Shown: one piece after another, positions 15,970 to 25,876 of the stretch
How the letters are laid out: every line of letters starts with the position of its first letter
Position numbering within the stretch: the first letter of the stretch is position 1
Assembly: GCA_013177825.1 (NCBI GenBank)
Contig: JABLXX010000001.1
Span: forward strand, 968,936-1,032,935
From: Syntrophaceae bacterium
GTDB taxonomy: Bacteria > Desulfobacterota > Syntrophia > Syntrophales > PHBD01
Length of the DNA stretch: 64,000 bases
Direction of reading: 5' to 3'
The notes under the pieces: model-generated
The model's database searches: none
What the model was told of the DNA's origin: nothing
The model's input: only the letters and a program-made list of their open reading frames with translations
Position numbers and translations under genes: made by a program

Positions 15970-17202
15970 TTATCCGTTCCGCCGGTTCCGGATCACTTCC
16001 ATGAAGGCGTCGATCCGCGTATCGATCTGGCTCTCCGAGAAGGCCCGCTCGTCCACCATGTCCGCCTCGATCATGAGGGACGGAATGCCCGTCCGCTCCT
16101 CCACGACCCGCTGGATGTCGTACTGGCCCAGGGAGTAAGGCTTGCAGCTCCGGTTGGAGTGCAAGACGACGCCGTCGACGCCGTACTTGTCGGTCATGGC
16201 GACGACCGTGTCGGCCATCTCGTCGACACCGATGTTCAGGTAGATGCGACTGTAGCCCTCGGCCATGCTGCCCAGGAAGTCGTTCTCGTCCATGTACTTC
16301 AGGGAGCCGCACCAGGCGGACGTATAGGTGTCCGCCACGAGGCAGGCCCCGTGGGAGGCGAACTTCTCCGAGAGCCACTTGGTGCGGTACCAGACGGGCA
16401 GGTTGTCCCAGAGGAGACGGTATTTCTCGTTGGGGATGGAGCCGATGCCCTCCGCCGCCCGTTCCCGCATCTCCGCCAGGAGTTCCCGGTAGTAGTCCAC
16501 GGCGATCTGCGTTCCCCGGAGGGTCACGATCAGGGCCAGGTGGAAGAAGGCGTCGAAGGCGCTGATGGGGGCCGGACGGTTCATGGCCGTGTCCAGGACC
16601 TGCTGCCAGGTTCGCTGTCCCTCGACGGAGAGGCGGCCCACCTCTATCATGCGGTCGAAGTCGAAGGGTCGGCCGCAGACCTCCCCCAGGAAGGCGGTGT
16701 ACTCGTCCACCTGCCGGCGGACGTACCGCCTCATGTCTTTGTTGAATTCGATGTGGCAGAAGGGGGTGTCGAAGATGAAGAGGGGGCAGCCGAAATACCG
16801 GGCCTGGACCTCGTACCACTTAAGGACGGTGCCGCAGATGTTGTTCCCGCAGACGAGCATGTCCGGCCGGGGCAGCCCTCCGATGGGGCCGCCGTTGACG
16901 GTAGCGCACGCGATGTCCGAGCGGGCGTAGGAGCAAAGGTCGCTGGCGTAGCCCATGGCCTCCGCCTTCTCGCACAGGTCGACTCCCATCTTGCTGGCCC
17001 CTATCATGGCCCCGTGGTTTTCCGGATACACGGGGATGACGTCCATGGCCAGAAGCGGCTCCACGGGGCCGCCGCTGGTGATCCAGGCGACCTTTTTCCC
17101 CGTCTGGGCAGCCGTCTTGGCCTCGATGTAGTAGGTCGTCATGATGTCCTTCATCTTCTTGACGGCCTTCACCTTCCGCTTGTCTTCACCGGTCGATGCC
17201 AT
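15970..17202 (-). CDS. 2-Hydroxyacyl-CoA dehydratase subunit (HgdA/BcrB-like, larger subunit)
   Basis: A 410-aa protein from ATG 17202, preferred to an in-frame upstream ATG at 17295 because AAGGAAAG lies just before it. The family layout of two Rossmann-like lobes is visible, with cysteines in LCSYARSDIAC and CGNNICGTVLKWYE that are candidates for the catalytic [4Fe-4S] cluster, and a YSLGQYDIQRVVEERTGIPSLMIEAD stretch close to the C-terminus as in HgdB/BcrBC proteins. It would pair with the smaller subunit encoded at 19866, although tex lies between them. Candidate substrates are (R)-2-hydroxyacyl-CoAs; the exact one cannot be read from sequence. Confidence 0.85.
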   Translation of the reverse strand: MASTGEDKRKVKAVKKMKDIMTTYYIEAKTAAQTGKKVAWITSGGPVEPLLAMDVIPVYPENHGAMIGASKMGVDLCEKAEAMGYASDLCSYARSDIACATVNGGPIGGLPRPDMLVCGNNICGTVLKWYEVQARYFGCPLFIFDTPFCHIEFNKDMRRYVRRQVDEYTAFLGEVCGRPFDFDRMIEVGRLSVEGQRTWQQVLDTAMNRPAPISAFDAFFHLALIVTLRGTQIAVDYYRELLAEMRERAAEGIGSIPNEKYRLLWDNLPVWYRTKWLSEKFASHGACLVADTYTSAWCGSLKYMDENDFLGSMAEGYSRIYLNIGVDEMADTVVAMTDKYGVDGVVLHSNRSCKPYSLGQYDIQRVVEERTGIPSLMIEADMVDERAFSESQIDTRIDAFMEVIRNRRNG

Positions 17203-17370
17203 GATTCTTTCCTTGTCCCGTTGTGTAGAAATCTTGGGAGTTGCAGATTTTCCAAACCACGGTTGAATATCAGCCATGTAGCGGTTGAATTTCAACCCTA
17301 AAAAGCTTCACATTCACCGCGGGCGCTCTTTTCTCCGCCTGAACCACTCGAAGCGTGTCGCAGGCGCGGA

Positions 17371-19758
17371 TCACTTTTTCCCGAAGACCGCGGCGAAGGG
17401 GTTGTTGAAGGGGATTTGTTCGTCCTGTCCTTTCCCTTCTTTTTTCCCTTGTCCCCGCCGGTCCCGCTTCGGTCCGCCTGGACCCGGCCGGCCGCGTCCA
17501 TCCGTTCCGGTGCCGGACTTCCCGGAGCCGGGACCTTCTCCACCCGCGCCCCGCTCCGGCCGGCTCGCGGAGGCGCCTCCCGCAAGGTCCGGATTCTTCT
17601 TCAGCGACAGGGAGATCCGCCTTCTCTCCAGGTCCACCGCCAGGACCGTCACCTCGACGGCCTGACGGACCTTCAGGACCTCCCCGGGGTCCTTGACGAA
17701 CCGGTCCGCCAACTGGCTCAGGTGGACGAGTCCGTCCTGGTGGACGCCGATGTCCACGAAGGCCCCGAAGGCGGTCAGGTTCGTCACGATTCCCGGAAGC
17801 TTCATCCCCGGGTGCAGATCCTCGATCTTTTCGATCCCCTCGGCAAATTGAAAGATCTCGAAGCGCTCGCGCGGGTCCCGCCCGGGCCGGGCCAGCTCGG
17901 CCAGGATGTCGTTCAGGGTGGGGAGCCCGACATCTTCGGTGATGTAGCGGGAGAGGTCGATTTGCTTCCGCAGCCCTGCGTCCGCGATGAGGTCCGCCAC
18001 GGTGCACCCCAGGTTCGACGCCATCCGGTCCACGATGCCGTAGCGCTCGGGGTGGACGGAGGAGGCATCGAGAGGGTTCGCCCCGTCCCGGATCCGGAGA
18101 AAGCCCGCGGCCTGCTCGAAGGCCTTGGCCCCAAGCCGGGGTACCTGTTTCAACTCCTCCCGGGAGGAAAATGGCCCTTGCTCGTCCCGCCGGGAGACGA
18201 TCCGGCCCGCCAGGGCGGGCCCGAGGCCCGAGACGTAGGTCAAAAGAGCCGCGCTGGCCGTGTTCACCTCCACGCCGACGGCGTTCACACAGCTCATGAC
18301 GGTGTCGTCCAGGCCCTGTTTGAGGGCGGTCTGATCGACATCGTGCTGGTACTGGCCGACGCCGATCGCCTTTGGATCGATCTTGACGAGCTCCGCCAAG
18401 GGGTCCTGGAGGCGGCGGCCGATGGAGACGGCGCCGCGGACGGTGACGTCGTGGTCGGGGAATTCCTCCCTGGCGATCTTCGAGGCCGAGTAGACCGAGG
18501 CGCCGCTCTCGTTGACCATGACGACGGGGACCGCCTCGGGCAGGCCGATCTCCCGGAGGAAGGCCTCGGTTTCCCGGCCCGCCGTTCCGTTCCCGACGGC
18601 GAAGGCCTCAACCTGGAATTTTGCGGCAAGGGCTTGCACCCGCTCCGCCGCCTCGCCCCGGGCCCGCTCGGAGAGGTGGGGAAAGATCGCATCATGGTGG
18701 AGGAGCTTTCCCTGGGCGTCGAGGCAGACGAGCTTGCACCCCGTCCGGAAACCCGGATCCAGGGCGAGGAGCCGCTTCTGCCCGAGGGGCGGGGCGAGAA
18801 GGAGCTGGCGGAGGTTGTCGGTGAAGACCCGGATCGCCTCCGCGTCGGCCCGTTTCTTCGTGGCCAGGCGGATCTCCGTCTCCATGGCCGGGCACAGCAG
18901 GCGCCGATAGCCGTCCTCGACAGCCAGCCGGACCTGTTCCGACGTGGGGCCACCGCCCTTCACGAACATCTCCATGAGGAGTGCCAGCGCCTCCGCTTCC
19001 GGCGGTATGACCCGGAGAAACAGGAACTCCTCCTTTTCACCCCGCCGCATGGCCAGGATCCGGTGGGAAGGCGCCCGGACGGCAGGCTCTTCCCAGTCGA
19101 ACCAGTCACGATAGCGGCTGCCTTCCGTCTCCTTGCCCGGAACGACCCGGGACTGGAAGAAGGCCTTCTCTGCAAAGAACGCCCGCATGCGGGACCGGGC
19201 CTCCTCGCTCTCGTTGATCCGCTCGGCGAGGATGTCCCGTGCCCCCGCAAGGGCCTCCTCCACGGAGGCCACGCCCTTTTCGGCATCGACGAAGGCGGCT
19301 GCAGAGGCAACGGGGTCGAAATCCGACTCCTGGATGAAGATCCTGTCCGCCAGGGGTTCCAGGCCCTTTTCCCGGGCAACCATGGCCCGTGTCCGCCGCT
19401 TGGGCCGGAAGGGGAGATAGATGTCCTCCAGAACGGAGAGGGTATCGGCGGCCGCGATCCTTGCCGCCAACTCGTCCGTCAGGAGCTCCCGCTCCACCAG
19501 GGACTTCAGGATCGCCTCGCGCCGCTTGTCCAGCTCAGCAAGCTGGACGAGGCGGTCCCGGATCTCCGTGATCTGGACTTCGTCGAGGGTGCCCGTTGCC
19601 TCTTTGCGGTAGCGGGCGATGAAGGGCACCGTACCCCCCTCTCCGAGGAGTCGCGCCGTGGCCTCGACCTGGCCCGCCGCGATGCCGAGCTCCCCGGCGA
19701 TCTGCCGAATATGTGCTTCCGCGGGTTCTCCCGCTGCGTTGGCTGTCTGTTCCGTCAT
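17371..19758 (-). CDS. tex: Tex-family S1 RNA-binding transcription accessory protein
   Basis: A 795-aa protein from ATG 19758 (MTEQTANAAG). Parts in order: N-terminal helical Tex domain, YqgF/RNase H-like domain (LLALDPGFRTGCK, about 331 onward), helix-hairpin-helix region (LTYVSGLGPALAGRIV, about 500-560) and an S1 domain (GMKLPGIVTNLTAFGAFVDI, about 650-725). The last 70 residues are a low-complexity Gly/Arg/Lys tail, probably disordered and nucleic-acid binding. Tex acts in transcription and RNA handling. Its position between two dehydratase subunit genes is odd and may reflect insertion into an older operon. Confidence 0.93.
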   Translation of the reverse strand: MTEQTANAAGEPAEAHIRQIAGELGIAAGQVEATARLLGEGGTVPFIARYRKEATGTLDEVQITEIRDRLVQLAELDKRREAILKSLVERELLTDELAARIAAADTLSVLEDIYLPFRPKRRTRAMVAREKGLEPLADRIFIQESDFDPVASAAAFVDAEKGVASVEEALAGARDILAERINESEEARSRMRAFFAEKAFFQSRVVPGKETEGSRYRDWFDWEEPAVRAPSHRILAMRRGEKEEFLFLRVIPPEAEALALLMEMFVKGGGPTSEQVRLAVEDGYRRLLCPAMETEIRLATKKRADAEAIRVFTDNLRQLLLAPPLGQKRLLALDPGFRTGCKLVCLDAQGKLLHHDAIFPHLSERARGEAAERVQALAAKFQVEAFAVGNGTAGRETEAFLREIGLPEAVPVVMVNESGASVYSASKIAREEFPDHDVTVRGAVSIGRRLQDPLAELVKIDPKAIGVGQYQHDVDQTALKQGLDDTVMSCVNAVGVEVNTASAALLTYVSGLGPALAGRIVSRRDEQGPFSSREELKQVPRLGAKAFEQAAGFLRIRDGANPLDASSVHPERYGIVDRMASNLGCTVADLIADAGLRKQIDLSRYITEDVGLPTLNDILAELARPGRDPRERFEIFQFAEGIEKIEDLHPGMKLPGIVTNLTAFGAFVDIGVHQDGLVHLSQLADRFVKDPGEVLKVRQAVEVTVLAVDLERRRISLSLKKNPDLAGGASASRPERGAGGEGPGSGKSGTGTDGRGRPGPGGPKRDRRGQGKKEGKGQDEQIPFNNPFAAVFGKK

Positions 19759-19865
19759 GTCTGATTCCTCTGTTGCTTGGATTCCGGGGATCGCCCGGGT
19801 TTGTGATCGCCGGGCGAACCGACCCGCTGCTCGTTCACGGCGGGTCGGGGCCGGCAAGTCGGGGT

Positions 19866-20987
19866 TTACAGCATCTCGAGAAATGCCTCGATGCGGGTCC
19901 GGAGCTGCCCTTCCGGCGGAAGGGGGTCCTCCACTTCCATCAGGATGCTGGGGATGCCCTCCCGGTCGAGGGCGGCCTTCAGATACGGATAATCGAAGGC
20001 GTGGGGGTCGCAGAACTTGAGGAGGAGGAAGATGACGCCCCGGGCGTCCTTTTCCTTCACGAGGTTCACCAGGTGGTCCGCCCGGTTCGTGAGGCCACCG
20101 TGCTTCGCCGGGCAGACGACCCGCTTCACGAGGCGGTCCGCCATCCCCTCGATCGGGTCTCCGCCGCCGGGAATCGGCTCCTCGAAGGCCCTGCCGCCGG
20201 TGCAGAGATCATCCCAGACGACGGCGCCTCCGGCGTCGGCGATCATTCCGTAGACGTCCGGGGCGTTGCAGACGCCGCCGGAGAGGATCAGCCGGTGTGG
20301 CTGCTTCGCTGCGGCCGGCGCGTCCTTTCCGCCTGCCTCCGCCAGGAGATCCTCCAGGAGGGCAAGAAACCGCCGGCGGTCCATGATCATGGAGGCCCGG
20401 ACGATCCGGTGGACGTCGCTGCCGGAGATCCACCCGGGATTCGCCGCCCGGATCTCGTAGAGGCGCCGCAGGTCCGCCCGGATGCCGTTGGTGAGGTCGA
20501 TTGCCTCCATGAGGGCCGCGTCGGTGATCGTCACCGAGAGGGTTTTTTCAAGGTCCCCCCGGAATTTCCGGAGGACGTCCGCCATGTAGTCCCGGGCGCT
20601 CGCGGTGGTCAGCTTCACCGGGAGGACCACGTCGGCGTGGAATCCGAAGGGGATGTTGAGGCGCCAGATGTCCGAGAGGCGCTGGATCGAGTCGCAGGTG
20701 TGGGGAAAGACCATCCCGTCCAGGAAATCCAGGTTTCCCGACAGTGCCTCCTCCAGGATGCCCCGCACAAGGGAGCAGCAGTAGCTCTGGAGGTGGGCGT
20801 CGGCCCGGTGGATGGCCTGATTCGTCCCGAGGAGCCGGAGCGGGTGAGCCCCCGCCGCCAGGATCAACTCCTCCGGCGTGTAGGAGCAGACGTAGCCCAC
20901 CGTCCTTCCGTTTGTCCGTTTCTTGAGGTCTCTTGCGTATCCGCCGGCGTCCGCCAGGGCCGCCGTGATTTCAGCCATCGGATTCAT
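19866..20987 (-). CDS. 2-Hydroxyacyl-CoA dehydratase subunit (HgdB/BcrC-like, smaller subunit)
   Basis: A 373-aa protein. The N-terminal block GYVCSYTPEELILAAGAHPLR is the hallmark of the HgdB/BcrC subunit, followed by SYCCSLVRG and FPHTCDSIQRLSD, which supply the cysteines for the [4Fe-4S] cluster. The C-terminal part has LLLKFCDPHAFDYPYLK and an ILMEVED block with a final RIEAFLEML, as in its larger partner (SQIDTRIDAF). With the genes at 15970 and 14416 it forms a complete dehydratase plus activator set. It is followed, 89 bases into the next transcript position, by an acyl-CoA ligase upstream that could supply the CoA ester. Confidence 0.87.
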   Translation of the reverse strand: MNPMAEITAALADAGGYARDLKKRTNGRTVGYVCSYTPEELILAAGAHPLRLLGTNQAIHRADAHLQSYCCSLVRGILEEALSGNLDFLDGMVFPHTCDSIQRLSDIWRLNIPFGFHADVVLPVKLTTASARDYMADVLRKFRGDLEKTLSVTITDAALMEAIDLTNGIRADLRRLYEIRAANPGWISGSDVHRIVRASMIMDRRRFLALLEDLLAEAGGKDAPAAAKQPHRLILSGGVCNAPDVYGMIADAGGAVVWDDLCTGGRAFEEPIPGGGDPIEGMADRLVKRVVCPAKHGGLTNRADHLVNLVKEKDARGVIFLLLKFCDPHAFDYPYLKAALDREGIPSILMEVEDPLPPEGQLRTRIEAFLEML

Positions 20988-21058
20988 CGATTTCGATCTC
21001 CTGTCGTGGTTTCCGGTCCGTTTGTCACAGCGGACGATCTTTCACGCCCGTGCGGCGG

Positions 21059-22777
21059 CTATTCCCCGGCGAACTTGCCGCAGGCCTTCAGCTTCTCGAT
21101 CTCCTCCTGCTCCAGGGTGTTGTAGGCGATCTTGCCCACCAGCGTACAGGGGAGGGTGTCCCGGAACTCAATCTCCCGGGGACAGCTCCACTTGATCAGG
21201 TGCTCCTGGCAATAACGGATCAGCTTCTGCTCCATTTCCGGGGTCTCGTTCGCCCGGTCCTTCAGGACCACGAAGGCCTTCACCCGCTGGACCTGGGTCT
21301 CGTCGGGGACACCGATGACGCAGGCGTCCTTCACCTCCGGGTGGGCGTAGAGGATGTCTTCCACCTGGGCGGGATAGACGTTCATCCCCGAGGATTTGAT
21401 CATCCTCTTGAGGCGGAGCTTGAAGTAGAAGAAGCCGTCGGCGTCCATGGCGGCGATGTCGCCGGTGTGGAGCCAGACCCGGCCGTCGGCGTGGGTCCGG
21501 AGCGTCCGGGCCGTCTCCTCCGGGGCGTCCAGGTATCCCATCATGACCGCCGGACCGGAGACGCAGAGCTCGCCCTCCTCTCCCAGGGGCGCTTCCTCCG
21601 TCGTGTCGACCGTCACGACCTTGGCCAGCATGTCCGGGAAGGGCACGCCGACGCTTCCCTCGCGGTACTCCTGGATCGGTGTGGCCATGATGGCCGTCAC
21701 CGCCTCGGTGAGGCCGTAGCCCTCCAGGAGTTTCACGTTTCCCCCCCGCTCCTTTACCAACGTCTCGAAGCGCTCCTTTACGGGGCGGGGCAGGGTGTCG
21801 GCACCGCTGAAGGTGGCCATCAGGCAGGACAGGTCGGCGCTCTGGATGACGGGATTCCGGCAGAGGGCCTCGAAGAGCGTGGGGACCCCCACCACGAAGG
21901 AGGGGCGCTTCTTCTTGATCAGGCCGGCCACGATCTCCGGGGTGAACTGGGGGACCAGGATGCTCTTGGCGCCGCCCATGAAGGCGGCGTTGATGCAGAC
22001 CCCCAGGCCGAAGCCGTGGAAGATGGGCAGAATGGCCAGGATGCCGTCGTTCTTCCCCAGGTTTCCCCAGGCGGAGACCATCATGCCCTCGCTGATGAAA
22101 TTGTAGTTGGAGAGCATGATCCCCTTGGGGGTGCCCGTCGTGCCGCCGCTGTAGAGGATCACCGCCATGTCGTCCGTGCCCATGTCGGCCTTCGGCGCCT
22201 TGGGCCAGGAGGCGGCCATCATGTCCTTCCACCAGGTCACCATCGGGTCCGCCGGTACCGGCGGGATCTTCCGGCCCTTTGTCAGGTTGAAGCCGATCTT
22301 CTTGACGAGGCCCAGGTAATCGGGGATCCGCGCCAGGATCAGCCGCTCCAGCGGCGTCCCGTCCTTCGCCTCCCGGAACTTGCCGTAGAAGGCGTCCAGG
22401 GTCAGTGCAAACCGGCTCTGGCTCACGTTCAGGTAGAAAGCGATCTCCTTGGCGGTGGAGAGGGGGTGGATCATGCTGGCCACGGCACCCAGCCGGTTGG
22501 CGGCGTAGAAGGCGATGACCCCCTGGGGGCTCGTGGGCATGGAGATGGTGATCCGGTCGCCCTTTTTCAGGCCGAGCCCGGCCAGGGCGTCGGCGCACCG
22601 GTCGATCTCCCGGGCGAACTCGCGGTAAGTGGCCGTTGTGTCCAGAAAATCCCAGGCCGCGGCGTCGGGGAACTTCTCCACCGTCCCCATCAGGGCCTCG
22701 TACATGGTCACCCGCGGATAGTCGAGGGACTCCGGGACATGGCCGTAGAACTTCACCCAGGGTTTGTTGCCGCCCAT
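21059..22777 (-). CDS. AMP-forming acyl-CoA synthetase (FadD-like)
   Basis: A 572-aa protein from ATG 22777 (AAAGGAGG just before it; longer in-frame starts fall inside the FtsH gene). ANL-family motifs: P-loop YSGGTTGTPKGIMLSN, GYGLTEAV, WLHTGDIAAMD and the hinge KRMIKSSGMNVYPAQVE with the C-terminal catalytic lysine in GKIAYN. It converts a carboxylic acid to its CoA thioester through an acyl-AMP. The chain length is that of medium/long-chain ligases; the substrate is not readable. It is 16 bases downstream of ftsH and just upstream of the smaller dehydratase subunit, so it may load that pathway. Confidence 0.93.
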   Translation of the reverse strand: MGGNKPWVKFYGHVPESLDYPRVTMYEALMGTVEKFPDAAAWDFLDTTATYREFAREIDRCADALAGLGLKKGDRITISMPTSPQGVIAFYAANRLGAVASMIHPLSTAKEIAFYLNVSQSRFALTLDAFYGKFREAKDGTPLERLILARIPDYLGLVKKIGFNLTKGRKIPPVPADPMVTWWKDMMAASWPKAPKADMGTDDMAVILYSGGTTGTPKGIMLSNYNFISEGMMVSAWGNLGKNDGILAILPIFHGFGLGVCINAAFMGGAKSILVPQFTPEIVAGLIKKKRPSFVVGVPTLFEALCRNPVIQSADLSCLMATFSGADTLPRPVKERFETLVKERGGNVKLLEGYGLTEAVTAIMATPIQEYREGSVGVPFPDMLAKVVTVDTTEEAPLGEEGELCVSGPAVMMGYLDAPEETARTLRTHADGRVWLHTGDIAAMDADGFFYFKLRLKRMIKSSGMNVYPAQVEDILYAHPEVKDACVIGVPDETQVQRVKAFVVLKDRANETPEMEQKLIRYCQEHLIKWSCPREIEFRDTLPCTLVGKIAYNTLEQEEIEKLKACGKFAGE

Positions 22778-22793
22778 AAAACCGGACCTCCTT

Positions 22794-24587
22794 TCACAGC
22801 AGTGCCTTGATTTCCTCTCCGTCGAGCTTTTCCTTCTCCAGGAGCAGCTTTGCCCCCCGGACGAGGGATTCCTTCTTCTCCTGCAGGATGCTTCTGGCCA
22901 CGGCATACTGGGCGTCGATGAGTCCCTTGATTTCCCGGTCGATGGTGCGGGCGGTCTCGTCGCTGTAGTCGCTCGCCTCCCTGGCCGCGGGGTCCAGGAA
23001 CATGGAGCGCCGCTCCCCGGAGAGATAGACCTGGCCCAGCCCTTCGCTCATGCCGTACTCCTTGATCATGCTCTTGGCGATCTCCGTCGCTCGGGACAGG
23101 TCGTTGTGGGCCCCCGTGGAGATGTCTCCGAAGACGATCTCCTCCGCCGCCCGGCCCCCCAGGAACGTGGCGATCTTATTGAGAAGCTCGGTCCGCGTCA
23201 TGAGGAACCGGTCTTCCGTGGGGACCTGCATGGTGTAGCCCAGGGCGGCGATGCCTCTCGGAATGATGGAGATCTTCTGTACCGGGTCCGTCCCCGGCAG
23301 GGACAGGGCCACCAGGGCATGGCCCATTTCGTGGTAGGCCACCGTCTCCCGCTCCTTGGGATTGATGAGGCGGTTCTTCTTCTCCAGGCCGCCGACGATG
23401 CGCTCCACCGCCTCCGAGAACTCGGCCATGCTCACGTCCGTCCGGTCCCTCCGGACCGCAAGAAGCGCCGCCTCGTTCACCAGGTTGGCGAGATCCGCTC
23501 CCACCATCCCCGGCGTCATGGCGGCCAGGCGCTCCACGTCCAGGTCCGGCGCCGTCTTGATTTTCTTCAGGTGGACCTTCAGGATGTCCTCCCGCCCCTT
23601 CCGGTCCGGCCGGTCCACCAGGACGTGGCGGTCGAACCGTCCGGCCCGGAGGAGTGCCGGGTCGAGGATCTCCGGCCGGTTCGTGGCGGCCATGAGGATG
23701 ACCCCGACCTTCGGATCGAAGCCGTCCATCTCCACGAGGAGCTGGTTGAGGGTCTGCTCCCGCTCGTCGTGGCCACCCATGGCGCCGAACCCCCGGGCCT
23801 TCCCCAGGGCGTCCAGCTCGTCGATGAAGATGATGCAGGGGGCCTTCTGTTTGGCCTGGACAAAGAGGTCCCGGACCCGGGCGGCGCCCATGCCGACAAA
23901 CATCTCGACAAACTCGGAGCCGCTGATGCTGAAGAAGGGAACGCCGCTCTCCCCCGCCACGGCCTTGGCCAGGAGGGTTTTTCCCGTCCCCGGCGGGCCC
24001 ACCAGGAGGATGCCCTTGGGGATCTTGCCCCCCAGGATTCCGAATTTTCCCGGGTTCTTCAGGAAGTCGATGACCTCCACCAGCTCCTGCTTCGCCTCGT
24101 CCACGCCGGCCACGTCGTCGAAGGTGACGTTCAACTCGTTCTCAACATAGATCTTCGCCTTGTTCTTCCCCAGGGTCATGAAGCCCGCCTGTTGGCTCCC
24201 CATGCGCTTCATGAGGAAATACCAGATGCCCACGAAGATCAGGACCGGCAGGACCCAGGACAGGAGGTCCCTGACGAAGGTGGATTCGATCTCCCCCTTG
24301 AAGACCACCGGGTACTGGGCGAGCATGTTGGAAAATTCCGGGTCGACGCGGATCGTCTTGAAGGCCTTCGTGTCCTCCGCCTTTCCGCCCTCGACCTTCA
24401 TCTTCCCCTGGATCTGGTTGGCCGTGATGGCGATCTCGGTGATCTTGCCGCTCTTCAGGAGAGTGAGGAACTGGCTGTAGGGGATCACCTGGGCGGCAAA
24501 GAAGGAGGCGAGGTAACTCTGGATGAGCAGAACCGCCCAGATGGCCAGGAAGACGTACCAGATGGAAAAACGATGCTTTTTCTCCAT
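22794..24587 (-). CDS. ftsH: ATP-dependent zinc metalloprotease FtsH
   Basis: A 597-aa membrane protease behind GAGGAG. Two transmembrane helices (about 8-28 and 100-122) flank a short periplasmic domain. The AAA module has Walker A GPPGTGKT (about 197), Walker [14 protein letters not shown] and the second region of homology ending [16 protein letters not shown]. The zinc site is HEMGH (about 419), with a third ligand expected in the following Asp-containing helix. Acts at the inner membrane on misassembled membrane proteins and regulatory substrates such as LpxC in other bacteria. The length is slightly short of E. coli FtsH. Confidence 0.96.
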   Translation of the reverse strand: MEKKHRFSIWYVFLAIWAVLLIQSYLASFFAAQVIPYSQFLTLLKSGKITEIAITANQIQGKMKVEGGKAEDTKAFKTIRVDPEFSNMLAQYPVVFKGEIESTFVRDLLSWVLPVLIFVGIWYFLMKRMGSQQAGFMTLGKNKAKIYVENELNVTFDDVAGVDEAKQELVEVIDFLKNPGKFGILGGKIPKGILLVGPPGTGKTLLAKAVAGESGVPFFSISGSEFVEMFVGMGAARVRDLFVQAKQKAPCIIFIDELDALGKARGFGAMGGHDEREQTLNQLLVEMDGFDPKVGVILMAATNRPEILDPALLRAGRFDRHVLVDRPDRKGREDILKVHLKKIKTAPDLDVERLAAMTPGMVGADLANLVNEAALLAVRRDRTDVSMAEFSEAVERIVGGLEKKNRLINPKERETVAYHEMGHALVALSLPGTDPVQKISIIPRGIAALGYTMQVPTEDRFLMTRTELLNKIATFLGGRAAEEIVFGDISTGAHNDLSRATEIAKSMIKEYGMSEGLGQVYLSGERRSMFLDPAAREASDYSDETARTIDREIKGLIDAQYAVARSILQEKKESLVRGAKLLLEKEKLDGEEIKALL

Positions 24588-24671
24588 GTATGTTCTCCTC
24601 GCGGGGGTTCCCGCTTGCTGGTGAGTATGGACTGTCCTCGCGCGGGGACGCCCGGGGGAGATTCGGGAATC

Positions 24672-25661
24672 CTACGGGATGACGGTCATCTTCAGGGTGC
24701 CGCCCCGCCCGAGGATGTCGTGGAGGTGGACGTAGCCCATGAGCCGGTTCTTCCCGTTGACGACCACCAGGGTGGTGATCTCCCGCTGCTGCATCGCCTC
24801 GATGGTCTCCCCGAGCGTGGTGTCCTCCCCGATGGTGCGGGGATTCGGGGTCATGAATTCGTCGATGGGACCCTGGAGCGTCCGTCCCTTCCGGATGTGG
24901 CGGCGGACGTCGCCGTCCGTCAGGATTCCCAGGAGCCTGTCCTTTTTGTCCGTTACGAGAACGAAGCCCATGTTCTTCTCGTCCATTTCGTCGATGGCCC
25001 GGAGGACGAGGGTGCCTTTGAAGACCCGGGGGATCCGCTCCCCGCTGATCATGACGTCCCGGACCTTCTCCCGGAGCCGGAGCCCCAGGGTGCCGCCGGG
25101 GTGCAGCTTGTAGAAATCCCGCTCGCGGAACTTGCGCTTCCCGATGAGGGCCACCGCCAGGGCGTCGCCCATGGCGAGGGCGGCGGTGGTGCTGGAGGTC
25201 GGGGCCAGCCCGAAGGGGCAGGCCTCCCGCTCGACCCCCACGTCGATGACGACCTCGCCGGCCCGTGCGAGGCTGGAGGAGGGATTGCCCGTCATGGTGA
25301 TGAGCGGCGTTCCGATGGCCTGGATGCTGCCGACGAGCATGAGAAGCTCCTGGGTCTCGCCGCTGTTGGAGATGGCCAGGAGGATGTCGTCCTTCGTGAC
25401 GATGCCCAGATCGCCGTGGAGCCCTTCCACGGGATGAAGGAAGAGGGCCTGGGTACCCGTGCTGGTCAGGGTGGCGACAATCTTCTTTCCAATGAGCCCG
25501 GACTTCCCGATGCCGCTGACGATGACCCGGCCCTTGGACTTCCAGATGAGGTTGACGGCCCGGGAGAAATTCCGGTCCAGCCGGTTCATCAGGCCGAGAA
25601 TGCTTTCCGCTTCGATCTTGAGGACTTCTTTCGCCTGGGCGATGGTTTGGTCGGTTGCCAT
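24672..25661 (-). CDS. kdsD: Arabinose-5-phosphate isomerase (KpsF/GutQ type)
   Basis: A 329-aa protein; ATG 25661 is preceded by AAGGAA. It has an N-terminal SIS domain (GIGKSGLIGKKIVATL, then HGDLGIVTKDDILLAISNSGET) and two C-terminal CBS motifs (about 205-265 and 270-325). The enzyme makes D-arabinose 5-phosphate from ribulose 5-phosphate, the first step of Kdo synthesis for lipopolysaccharide. This confirms a Gram-negative, LPS-bearing cell. The gene is divergent from the RlpA-like gene with about 215 bases between the starts. Confidence 0.95.
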   Translation of the reverse strand: MATDQTIAQAKEVLKIEAESILGLMNRLDRNFSRAVNLIWKSKGRVIVSGIGKSGLIGKKIVATLTSTGTQALFLHPVEGLHGDLGIVTKDDILLAISNSGETQELLMLVGSIQAIGTPLITMTGNPSSSLARAGEVVIDVGVEREACPFGLAPTSSTTAALAMGDALAVALIGKRKFRERDFYKLHPGGTLGLRLREKVRDVMISGERIPRVFKGTLVLRAIDEMDEKNMGFVLVTDKKDRLLGILTDGDVRRHIRKGRTLQGPIDEFMTPNPRTIGEDTTLGETIEAMQQREITTLVVVNGKNRLMGYVHLHDILGRGGTLKMTVIP

Positions 25662-25876
25662 GAAACGTCGGTTCCTTTGCGCGCAGCCGGACAGACGTCC
25701 CGGCAGGTAGTGAATATCGCTTGGAAATTTATCTGAAACAGTCGGAACGCTACCAGAAATCCGGCGTGCTGGCAAGAGGCGGTTTCGGGGCGGACCGGAT
25801 CGATGATTTGATTCCGCCGGTGAGTATGGTATGGAATGATCCGCTTGCGTGGAAATTCATTGCCGGGGAGTCGTGC

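Noticed and set aside
14416-20987. Class I benzoyl-CoA reductase (BcrABCD)
   Set aside because: That enzyme needs two different ATPase subunits; only one, of HgdC size, is present. The set fits a 2-hydroxyacyl-CoA dehydratase with activator better.
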